Positions 43,865-51,449 of a stretch of 62,907 nucleotides of DNA are shown here, one piece after another. The stretch is taken from positions 1 to 62,907 of the forward strand of contig NZ_JAQMYP010000059.1 in assembly GCF_028369295.1 (NCBI RefSeq). Reading direction: 5' to 3'. How positions within the stretch are numbered: the stretch's first letter is position 1; every line of letters begins with the position of its first letter. A model generated the notes under the pieces. That model saw only the letters and a program-made list of their open reading frames with translations, did not search any database and was not told where the DNA came from. This stretch comes from Streptomyces sp. HD (GTDB lineage Bacteria; Actinomycetota; Actinomycetes; Streptomycetales; Streptomycetaceae). A program made the position numbers and the translations under genes.

Positions 43865-45157
43865 ATGAAGCTGTCCCCACGCCTCGCCGTCCTGCTCTCG
43901 GCCCTGGTCGTCACGGCCTGCGCCCCTCAGACCTCCGACAACTCCGCCTCCGACAAGGACGAGAAGAGCGGCACCCTGCGTGTGTGGCTCTTCCAGGAGG
44001 TCGGCAACCAGCCCAAGCAGAAGGTCGTCGACTCCGTCGTCGCCGCCTTCGAGAAGGAGCACGAGGGCACGAAGGTCGAGGTCGAGTACATCCCGGTCGA
44101 GACCCGCGCCCAGCGCGTCAAGGCCGCCTTCAACGACCCGAAGTCCGCTCCCGACGTCATCGAGTACGGCAACACCGACACCGCCGGCTATGTGAAGGAC
44201 GGCGGACTCCTCGACGTCACGAAGGAGTTCGGCGACTGGAGCGAGACGAAGGACACCGACCCCACGGCCGAGCAGTCCGTCACCGTGGACGGCAAGGTCT
44301 ACGGCGCGCCCTTCTACGTCGGTGTCCGCGCCCTGTACTACCGCACGGACATCTTCGAGAAGCTCGGACTCGAAGTGCCGAAGAACATGGCCGAGTTGGC
44401 GACCACGGCCCGCAGGATCCGCGCCGCCGAGCCCGAGTTGTACGGGCTCGTGGTGGGCGGGGCGTACACCTACGGCGCGATGCCGTTCGTGTGGGCCAAC
44501 GGCGGTGAGATCGCCACCGGCAAGGGCGGCTCGTACGCCTCGGCGATCGACAGCGCGGACGCCCAGAAGGGCATCAAGGCGTACACCTCCCTCTTCTCCG
44601 ACGACAACTGTCCCGCCGCCAAGTGCGCCGGTATGGGCGGCAACGACACGGTCACCGCGTTCGCGGCCGGCAAGGCGGGCATGGCGATCGGCGGCGACTT
44701 CAGCCATGCGGCGGTGGAGGCCGGGAAGGTCAAGGGCAAGTACGCGGTGGTGCCTTTGCCGGGGGTGAAGGCCGGGTCCGTCGCGCCGGCGTTCGCCGGG
44801 GGCAACAACATCGGCGTCCTGAAGAGCACGTCGCACCGGACGCTGGCCGTGCAGCTGATGGAGCAGCTGACGTCCAAGAAGACCCAGGCCGCCATGTTCG
44901 AGTCGATGGGCTTCCTGCCGACGTTCGGGGACGTGCGGCAGCAGGCGGCGAAGGAGGAGCCGTTCGTGAAGCCGTTCGTCGAGACGCTGGCGTCGGGGAC
45001 GAAGTTCGTCCCTGCCTCGCCCGCGTGGTCCGAGATCGACTCTTCCCTTGTGCTGCCGACGATGTTCCAGGAAGTCATCAGCGGTAAGAAGGATGTCGCC
45101 GGGGCTTCGGGGGATGCGGCGAAGAAGATGGATGAGGCGTTTGGGTCCGTCGGATGA
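43865..45157 (+). CDS. Sugar ABC transporter, solute-binding lipoprotein
   Basis: A 430-residue family 1 extracellular binding protein. The signal peptide ends in the lipobox VTAC with lipidated Cys19. Typical segments are VWLFQEVGNQPKQKVVDSVV, SAPDVIEYGNTDTAGYV, and YGAPFYVGVRALYYRTDIF. It should deliver an oligosaccharide to the two permeases downstream. The dre-like site and the hexosaminidase suggest N,N'-diacetylchitobiose or similar. No ATP-binding subunit is present; Streptomyces sugar importers usually share MsiK. ATG 43865 follows GGAGGG. Confidence 0.92.
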   Translation: MKLSPRLAVLLSALVVTACAPQTSDNSASDKDEKSGTLRVWLFQEVGNQPKQKVVDSVVAAFEKEHEGTKVEVEYIPVETRAQRVKAAFNDPKSAPDVIEYGNTDTAGYVKDGGLLDVTKEFGDWSETKDTDPTAEQSVTVDGKVYGAPFYVGVRALYYRTDIFEKLGLEVPKNMAELATTARRIRAAEPELYGLVVGGAYTYGAMPFVWANGGEIATGKGGSYASAIDSADAQKGIKAYTSLFSDDNCPAAKCAGMGGNDTVTAFAAGKAGMAIGGDFSHAAVEAGKVKGKYAVVPLPGVKAGSVAPAFAGGNNIGVLKSTSHRTLAVQLMEQLTSKKTQAAMFESMGFLPTFGDVRQQAAKEEPFVKPFVETLASGTKFVPASPAWSEIDSSLVLPTMFQEVISGKKDVAGASGDAAKKMDEAFGSVG

Positions 45158-46125
45158 CGCCTAGTGGCTCGGGGGTTGTGGAACGTCGGCGGGTGCGGGT
45201 GGATCGTGGTTCCTCGCGCAGTTCCCCGCGCCCCTATGGGCGTTCCCGTGGGCGGAGTCAGAAGACGCCCTGGCTGTATCTCGCCCCTGCCCTCGTCGTT
45301 CTCGGTGGGCTGCTCGTTTATCCCGTCTATCAGCTCGGGCTGATCTCCTTCTTCCAGTACACGCAGGCCCAGGTCAGCGGCGGGGAACCGACCTCCTTCG
45401 AGGGGTTCGGGAACTACGCGGAGCTGTTCTCGGACCCGAAGTTCTGGCAGGTGCTGCTGGCGACCGTGCTGTTCGCGGCGGCATGTGTCGTGTCGACGCT
45501 CGCCGTGGGGTGTGCGCTCGCCGTGCTGCTCACGCGTGTGCGTGCCGTGCCGCGGCTGGCGTTGATGCTGGCCGCGCTGGGGGCGTGGGCGACGCCCGCC
45601 ATCACCGGGTCGACGGTGTGGCTGTTCCTGTTCGATCCGGACTTCGGGCCGGTGAACCGGCTGTTCGGGCTCGGTGACCACTCCTGGACGTACGGGCGCG
45701 TCAGCGCCTTCTTCCTGGTGCTGCTCGAAGTGGTGTGGTGCTCCTTTCCCTTCGTGATGGTCACCGTGTACGCCGGAATTCGTGCCGTGCCCGCCGAGGT
45801 GCTGGAGGCCGCCGCGCTGGACGGTGCCTCGCAGTGGCGGATCTGGCGGTCGGTGCTGGCGCCGATGCTGCGGCCGATCCTGGTGGTCGTGACCATCCAG
45901 TCGGTGATCTGGGACTTCAAGGTCTTCACGCAGATCTACGTCATGACGAACGGCGGCGGCATCGCGGGGCAGAACCTCGTGCTGAACGTGTACGCCTATC
46001 AGAAGGCCTTCGCGTCCTCGCAGTACAGCCTGGGCTCGGCGATCGGTGTGGTGATGCTGCTGATCCTGCTGGCGGTGACGCTGGTGTATCTGCGGCTGCT
46101 GCGCAGGCAGGGGGAGGAGCTATGA
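45154..46125 (+). CDS. Sugar ABC transporter permease 1
   Basis: A 323-residue CUT1-family permease (MalF type) with six helices and the EAA loop EVLEAAALDGASQWRIWRSV that contacts the ATPase. The first ~40 residues (VERRRVRVDRGSSRSSPRPYG) are basic and encoded by a dispersed repeat at 45191-45242. All in-frame start codons lie upstream of the repeat, so it is really translated if ATG 45154 is used. Four-base overlap with the binding-protein gene. Confidence 0.92.
   Translation: MTPSGSGVVERRRVRVDRGSSRSSPRPYGRSRGRSQKTPWLYLAPALVVLGGLLVYPVYQLGLISFFQYTQAQVSGGEPTSFEGFGNYAELFSDPKFWQVLLATVLFAAACVVSTLAVGCALAVLLTRVRAVPRLALMLAALGAWATPAITGSTVWLFLFDPDFGPVNRLFGLGDHSWTYGRVSAFFLVLLEVVWCSFPFVMVTVYAGIRAVPAEVLEAAALDGASQWRIWRSVLAPMLRPILVVVTIQSVIWDFKVFTQIYVMTNGGGIAGQNLVLNVYAYQKAFASSQYSLGSAIGVVMLLILLAVTLVYLRLLRRQGEEL
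45191..45242. repeat. Streptomyces dispersed GC-rich repeat, copy B, inside a permease gene
   Basis: TCGCGCAGTTCCCCGCGCCCCT with flanking GGATCGTGG is the same repeat family as 15605-15689, in its commoner short form. It lies in the first 90 bases of the permease coding sequence. Confidence 0.65.
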
Positions 46126-46964
46126 GGGCCATGACACTTGTCCGCCGCCCCTGGCGGCTGTTCGCGGAGGCGTCCGCGGTGCTGATCGCCGTGGTGGTGG
46201 CCTTTCCGCTCTACTGGATGGTGCTCGGCGCCTTCAAACCGGCCGGGGAGATCGAGTCGAGCGAGCCGCGGCCGTGGACGCTGGACCCTTCCCTGGATTC
46301 CTTCCGGCGTGTCTTCGAGCAGAACGAATTCGGCCGTTACTTCCTCAACAGCCTTGTCGTCGCGTGCAGTGTCGTGATCGTCTCGGCGTTGATCGCGTTT
46401 CTCGCGGCGACCGCGGTGACACGATTCCGCTTCCGGTTCCGGACCACCTTGCTGATCATGTTTCTGGTGGCCCAGATGGTGCCCGTGGAGGCGCTGACGA
46501 TCCCCCTGTTCTTCCTCATGCGGGACTTCGGCCAACTGAACACGCTGGGCTCGCTGATCCTGCCGCACATCGCCTTCTCGCTGCCCTTCGCGATCTGGAT
46601 GCTGCGAGGGTTTGTGAAGGCCGTTCCGGAGGCCCTGGAGGAGGCCGCGTACATCGACGGGGCGAGCCGGTCGCGATTCCTGTGGCAGATCCTTTTCCCG
46701 CTGGTCTTCCCGGGGCTCGTGGCCACCAGCGTGTTTTCCTTCATCTCCGCCTGGAACGACTTCCTGTTCGCCAAGTCCTTCATCATCAGCGACACCTCGC
46801 AGTCGACCCTGCCGATGGCCCTGCTCGTCTTCTACAAGCCGGACGAGCCGGACTGGGGCGGGGTGATGGCGGCGTCCACGGTGATGACGATTCCGGTGCT
46901 GATCTTCTTCGTACTGGTACAGCGGCGCCTGGTGTCCGGGCTCGGCGGCGCGGTCAAGGAGTGA
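46122..46964 (+). CDS. Sugar ABC transporter permease 2
   Basis: A 280-residue CUT1 permease (MalG type) with six helices and the EAA motif EALEEAAYIDGASRSRFLWQ. Conserved opening LIAVVVAFPLYWMVLGAFKP. GGGGAGGAG precedes ATG 46122, which overlaps the upstream stop by four bases. It partners permease 1 in a heterodimeric importer. Confidence 0.93.
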   Translation: MRAMTLVRRPWRLFAEASAVLIAVVVAFPLYWMVLGAFKPAGEIESSEPRPWTLDPSLDSFRRVFEQNEFGRYFLNSLVVACSVVIVSALIAFLAATAVTRFRFRFRTTLLIMFLVAQMVPVEALTIPLFFLMRDFGQLNTLGSLILPHIAFSLPFAIWMLRGFVKAVPEALEEAAYIDGASRSRFLWQILFPLVFPGLVATSVFSFISAWNDFLFAKSFIISDTSQSTLPMALLVFYKPDEPDWGGVMAASTVMTIPVLIFFVLVQRRLVSGLGGAVKE

Positions 46965-46979
46965 AAGGTGTGCTCATTC

Positions 46980-48605
46980 ATGGATCTCATTCCGGCACCT
47001 CGGCAGATGGAGCGAGCCGAGGGCTTCCACGAACTCGGCGACAGCTTCGGGATCGAGGCCGGGCCGGGCACCGAGGACACCGCGCGCTGGCTGCGCGCGA
47101 CCCTCGGCGCGGCGACCGGGCTCGCGCTGCCGCCCAAGAAGGGCGACGAGTACGACGTCCTCCATCTGTCCGTCCGGCCCGGCCTCGACGCCGAGGCGTA
47201 CCGCCTGGTCGTCGCCCCCCACGGCGTCCACATCCAGGGCGGCTCGCCCGCCGGTGTCTTCTGGGGCGCCCAGACGCTGCGCCAGCTCCTCGGCCCGGAC
47301 GCCTTCCGGCGCGCACCCCTTCCCGGCCGTACGTGGCGGCTGCCTCTGACGGAGATCCGGGACGCCCCCCGATTCCGCTGGCGCGGCCTCATGCTCGACG
47401 TCGCCCGGCACTTCATGCCCAAGGACGGCGTGCTGCGCTACCTCGACCTGATGGCCGCCCACAAACTCAACGTCTTCCACTTCCATCTGACGGACGACCA
47501 GGGCTGGCGCATCGAGATCGAGAAGTACCCCCGGCTCATCGAGGTCGGCTCCTGGCGGGCGCGCACGAAATTCGGCCATCGGGCCTCCCCGCTGTGGGAC
47601 GAGAAGCCACACGGTGGCCACTACACCCGGGACGACATCCGCGAGATCGTCGCGTACGCCGCCGAGCGGCATATCACCGTCGTCCCGGAAATCGACGTAC
47701 CCGGACACTCGCAGGCCGCCATCGCCGCGTACCCGGAACTCGGCAACACCGACGTCATCACTGCATCCATTGAGGGGGGCTCCGCGCTCTCCGTCTGGGA
47801 CACCTGGGGGATCAGTCCGAACGTACTCGCCCCCACTGACAACACCCTGCGGTTCTACGAGGGGGTGTTCGAGGAAGTCCTGGAGCTGTTCCCCTCGGAG
47901 TTCATTCACGTCGGGGGTGACGAATGCCTCAAGGACCAGTGGCGGCAGTCGCCCACCGCGCAGCGGCGCATCCGGGAACTCGGGCTGAACGACGAGGACG
48001 AACTCCAGGCCTGGTTCATCGGTCACTTCGACAACTGGCTCTCCGCGCGCGGGCGCAGACTCATCGGCTGGGACGAGATCCTGGAGGGCGGGCTCGCCAA
48101 GGGCGCGGCGGTGTCGTCCTGGCGCGGATACGCGGGCGGCATCGCGGCGGCCCGCGCGGGCCACGACGTCGTCATGTGCCCCGAGCAGCAGGTGTATCTG
48201 GACCACCGGCAGCACGAAGGCGCGGACGAGCCGGTCCCCATCGGCTACGTCCGCACCCTGGAGGACGTCTACCGGTTCGAGCCCGTTCCCTCGGAGTTGA
48301 CACCGGACGAGGCCCGGCACGTGCTCGGCACGCAGGCCAACGTGTGGACCGAGGTGATGGAGGACCACACGCGCGTGGACTACCAGACGTTCCCGCGCCT
48401 CGCCGCCTTCGCCGAGGTGGCCTGGAGCCGCCTGTCCGCCCCGGCGGAACGGGACTTCACCGGCTTCGAGCGGCGGATGGTCGCCCATTACCGGCGACTT
48501 GACGCCCTGGGGGTCGCCTACCGGCCGCCCGCGGGGCCGCGGCCCTGGCAGATGCGCCCCGGAGTGCTCGGCCGGCCGATCGACGGCCCGCCCCCGAACA
48601 GATAA
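46980..48605 (+). CDS. Beta-N-acetylhexosaminidase (GH20)
   Basis: A 541-residue GH20 enzyme. The N-terminal alpha/beta domain (1-120) precedes the barrel: GLMLDVARHFMPKDGVLRYL, HLTDDQGWRIEI, EIDVPGHSQAA, and the catalytic Asp-Glu in HVGGDECLKDQW near residue 313, then GWDEILEGG. It uses substrate-assisted catalysis to release N-acetylglucosamine. No signal peptide is visible, so it probably degrades imported chito-oligosaccharides in the cytoplasm, consistent with the transporter operon ending 15 bases upstream. ATG 46980 preferred over GTG 46968. Confidence 0.92.
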   Translation: MDLIPAPRQMERAEGFHELGDSFGIEAGPGTEDTARWLRATLGAATGLALPPKKGDEYDVLHLSVRPGLDAEAYRLVVAPHGVHIQGGSPAGVFWGAQTLRQLLGPDAFRRAPLPGRTWRLPLTEIRDAPRFRWRGLMLDVARHFMPKDGVLRYLDLMAAHKLNVFHFHLTDDQGWRIEIEKYPRLIEVGSWRARTKFGHRASPLWDEKPHGGHYTRDDIREIVAYAAERHITVVPEIDVPGHSQAAIAAYPELGNTDVITASIEGGSALSVWDTWGISPNVLAPTDNTLRFYEGVFEEVLELFPSEFIHVGGDECLKDQWRQSPTAQRRIRELGLNDEDELQAWFIGHFDNWLSARGRRLIGWDEILEGGLAKGAAVSSWRGYAGGIAAARAGHDVVMCPEQQVYLDHRQHEGADEPVPIGYVRTLEDVYRFEPVPSELTPDEARHVLGTQANVWTEVMEDHTRVDYQTFPRLAAFAEVAWSRLSAPAERDFTGFERRMVAHYRRLDALGVAYRPPAGPRPWQMRPGVLGRPIDGPPPNR

Positions 48606-48831
48606 TGGAAAAAAACCGGCAAGGGGTCACCGAAGAGTGTCAATCGGTGCGCACCGGAGATGCCGTGCGAAAACGGACCATCCCCCTGATCACGTGGGCG
48701 AATGCCTCCTAGCGGACCCCTGTCTTCGTGCCCTGCGAAGATGTGCCAGAGTTGCCACGTCCGCCCTGTCAGCACGTACCGTACGGCAACACAGGTGGGA
48801 CCAGGTGGGGCAGCGGGAAGGGGCAGTCGGT

Positions 48832-49725
48832 TTGACCACGAGCGCACCGCAGGCGGCGCAGGCCGTCACGCTGCCCACGACGCTGGACGAGGCCGTGGCG
48901 GCGCTCACCGCCATGCCCGCCGCCGTCCCGGTGGCGGGCGGCACCGATCTCATGGCCGCCGTCAACTCCGGTCAGCTCAGGCCCGCCGCACTGGTCGGTC
49001 TCGGCAAGATCAGTGAGATCCGCGGCTGGCAGTACCAGGACGGCCACGCCCTGCTCGGCGCCGGCCTCACACACGCGCGCATGGGCCGCCCCGACTTCGC
49101 CGCCCTGATCCCGGCGCTCGCGGCCGCCGCGCGCGCCGCGGGCCCGCCGCAGATCCGCAACGCGGGCACCCTCGGCGGCAACATCGCCTCGGCGTCCCCG
49201 ACCGGTGACGCGCTGCCGGTCCTCGCCGCCCTCGAAGCGACCCTGATCATCGCGGGCCCGGGCGGAGCCCGCCGGGAGATCCCGGTGTCGCACCTGCTGG
49301 CCGGCATGGAGATGCTGCGCGCCGGCGAACTCATCGGCTACGTGCGCGTGCCGCTGCTGCACGCCCCGCAGGTCTTCCTCAAGGCCACCGGCCGCACCGG
49401 CCCGGGGCGTTCCATGGCGTCCGTCGCGGTCGTCCTCGACCCCGCCCGGCGCGGAGTCAGGTGCGCCGTGGGTGCCATAGCGCCGATGCCGCTCAGGCCC
49501 CTGGAGGCCGAGCACTGGGTAGCCCAGCTGATCGACTGGGACAACAGCCGCGCGATCGTCCCGGAGGCGCTCCAGGCCTTCGGGGAGTACGTCGCCGCGG
49601 CCTGCATCCCCGACCCGACACCGGCCGAGGACGGCTCCGTACAACAGCATCCGCCCGCCGTACTGCACCTGCGGCGCACCGTCGCCGCGCTGGCCCGACG
49701 AGCACTGGGGAGGGCGCTGTCGTGA
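48832..49725 (+). CDS. Molybdenum hydroxylase, FAD-binding subunit (xanthine dehydrogenase family)
   Basis: A 297-residue medium subunit. FAD motifs VPVAGGTDLMAAVNSG and RNAGTLGGNIASASPTGD are intact. I choose the TTG at 48832, which has GGGAAGGGG about nine bases upstream; an earlier in-frame start would add sequence unlike the family. It passes electrons from the 2Fe-2S subunit to the acceptor. The gene overlaps the next by four bases, so the three subunits form one operon. The 226-base gap before it contains no other gene. Confidence 0.9.
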   Translation: MTTSAPQAAQAVTLPTTLDEAVAALTAMPAAVPVAGGTDLMAAVNSGQLRPAALVGLGKISEIRGWQYQDGHALLGAGLTHARMGRPDFAALIPALAAAARAAGPPQIRNAGTLGGNIASASPTGDALPVLAALEATLIIAGPGGARREIPVSHLLAGMEMLRAGELIGYVRVPLLHAPQVFLKATGRTGPGRSMASVAVVLDPARRGVRCAVGAIAPMPLRPLEAEHWVAQLIDWDNSRAIVPEALQAFGEYVAAACIPDPTPAEDGSVQQHPPAVLHLRRTVAALARRALGRALS

Positions 49726-51449
49726 CCGACGACCAGCACGGAGAGGGCGCGCCCCAGGGGGCGGGCCGCTGGGATCCGCTGCCCCAGGGCGAGTACGACG
49801 ACGGCGCCACCGCCTTCGTCAAACTCCCCGAAGGGGGCATCGACGCCCTCCTGGCCTCCGACACCCCGCTGGCCGCGCCGGGACACGGGTACGTCCCGCC
49901 GCGGATAGCGGCCACGCAGGCCCCGGGCACCGACCCCGCGGCCCCCGGCGGCTGGCCGGTCGCCGGTGCGCCCGCCGAGGGTGCCCAGTGGCCCGACCCG
50001 AACGCCGCCGCGCAGGACACGGGCAGCGGCCAGTTCACGTACAACCCCGGGGCCACCCAGCAGTGGAACTTCTCGGAGACCGCGGCGGGCCAGGCCGGCC
50101 AGGAGGCCGCCGCGGCGCCCGGGCACGATGTCACCGGGCAGTGGTCGATCCCCGTCGCCGACGGTGACCTTCCCGACGAATCGGGCGAGTTCACCACGTC
50201 GTCGCTGGTCGAGCAGTGGGGCGGCACCCCGCCGGCCACGCTGCCGGGCGGCGCGCCCGCCCCGTGGGCCACGCAGGCCACCGGGCAGCCGTGGGGACAG
50301 CACGCGCAGGCCGCGCAGGAGCAGGCCCAGTCGGCGGCGCACGGCGGGGACCTGTCCGTCGCACAGCCCGACGCGCAGGCCCCGGCGCACCCGCAGCACA
50401 CACCCGGCTCGCACCCTGACGAGCAGGCCGTGCGGGCGCCGGGGCAGCCCGGCCCAGACGCGCACACGCGTGTGGCGCCCTCCGACCCGCACGCGCGCGT
50501 GGCGCCCACCGGGGCCGACCCGGCCGGGCACCCGCACGAGCGGTCCGCCGAGCCCGCCGGGGAGGTGTCCGCGGAGGCGTTCACCCGCCCGCGTCCCGAG
50601 GCCGCGCAGCCCGCCGCCGGAGCCCCTGAGGCCGCCGACGACACGCAGGGCGCCCCGGAGTCCCGGCAGCCCGCCGAGGCCGCCGACGGCTCCGCCGAGT
50701 CCCCTGCGGACGCCGCCCCCGACACCGCCACGGCCGCCGAGCCCGAGACGGAGACCGCCGAGGAGCCCGCACCGGACGCCGCTTCCGACGACGCACCGCC
50801 GCCCACCGGCGAGGAACACCCCCTCGCCTCCTACGTCCTGCGGGTCAACAGTGTCGAGCGGCCCGTGTCGGACGCCTGGATCGGTGAGTCGCTGCTCTAC
50901 GTGCTGCGTGAGCGGCTCGGCCTGGCGGGCGCCAAGGACGGCTGCTCACAGGGCGAGTGCGGGGCGTGCAACGTGCAGGTCGACGGACGGCTCGTCGCGT
51001 CCTGCCTGGTGCCGGCCGTGACCGCCGCCGGCAGCGAGGTCCGTACCGTCGAGGGCCTCGCCGAGGACGGACAGCCCTCCGACGTGCAGCGGGCGCTCGC
51101 GCGATGCGGCGCCGTGCAGTGCGGCTTCTGTGTGCCGGGCATGGCGATGACCGTGCACGACCTGCTGGAGGGCAACCCGGCGCCGACCGAGCTGGAGACC
51201 CGCCAGGCGCTGTGCGGCAACCTGTGCCGCTGCTCCGGCTACCGGGGTGTCGTCCAGGCCGTCCAGGAGGTCGTCGCCGAGCGCGAGGCGCAGACGGCGG
51301 CGGACGAGCCCGAACGGAACGGCGACGAGCCGCGTATCCCTCACCAGGCGGGCCCGGGGGCCGGCGGGGTCAACCCGTCGGCGTTCGAGGCGCCGGGTGC
51401 CCGCGGACCGCATGACCAGGCGTACGGACAGGACGGAGGCCAGGCGTGA
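49722..51449 (+). CDS. Molybdenum hydroxylase, 2Fe-2S subunit with very long disordered N-terminus
   Basis: A 575-residue protein from GTG 49722. Only the last ~190 residues form the usual small subunit: plant-type cluster cysteines in GCSQGECGACNVQVDG (near 408-416) and VASCLV, and the second cluster in CGAVQCGFCVPGMA and LCGNLCRCSGYRG. The first ~370 residues are Ala/Pro/Gln/Gly/Glu-rich low complexity with histidines and no Cys motif. Normal small subunits are 150-200 residues. Frame and codon bias continue across the extension, so it is probably real. Confidence 0.9.
   Translation: MTDDQHGEGAPQGAGRWDPLPQGEYDDGATAFVKLPEGGIDALLASDTPLAAPGHGYVPPRIAATQAPGTDPAAPGGWPVAGAPAEGAQWPDPNAAAQDTGSGQFTYNPGATQQWNFSETAAGQAGQEAAAAPGHDVTGQWSIPVADGDLPDESGEFTTSSLVEQWGGTPPATLPGGAPAPWATQATGQPWGQHAQAAQEQAQSAAHGGDLSVAQPDAQAPAHPQHTPGSHPDEQAVRAPGQPGPDAHTRVAPSDPHARVAPTGADPAGHPHERSAEPAGEVSAEAFTRPRPEAAQPAAGAPEAADDTQGAPESRQPAEAADGSAESPADAAPDTATAAEPETETAEEPAPDAASDDAPPPTGEEHPLASYVLRVNSVERPVSDAWIGESLLYVLRERLGLAGAKDGCSQGECGACNVQVDGRLVASCLVPAVTAAGSEVRTVEGLAEDGQPSDVQRALARCGAVQCGFCVPGMAMTVHDLLEGNPAPTELETRQALCGNLCRCSGYRGVVQAVQEVVAEREAQTAADEPERNGDEPRIPHQAGPGAGGVNPSAFEAPGARGPHDQAYGQDGGQA

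Noticed and set aside
49794..50810. Low-complexity segment as a separate gene fused by sequencing error
   Set aside because: The frame and codon bias run without break from GTG 49722 into the 2Fe-2S domain and no stop/start pair is present.
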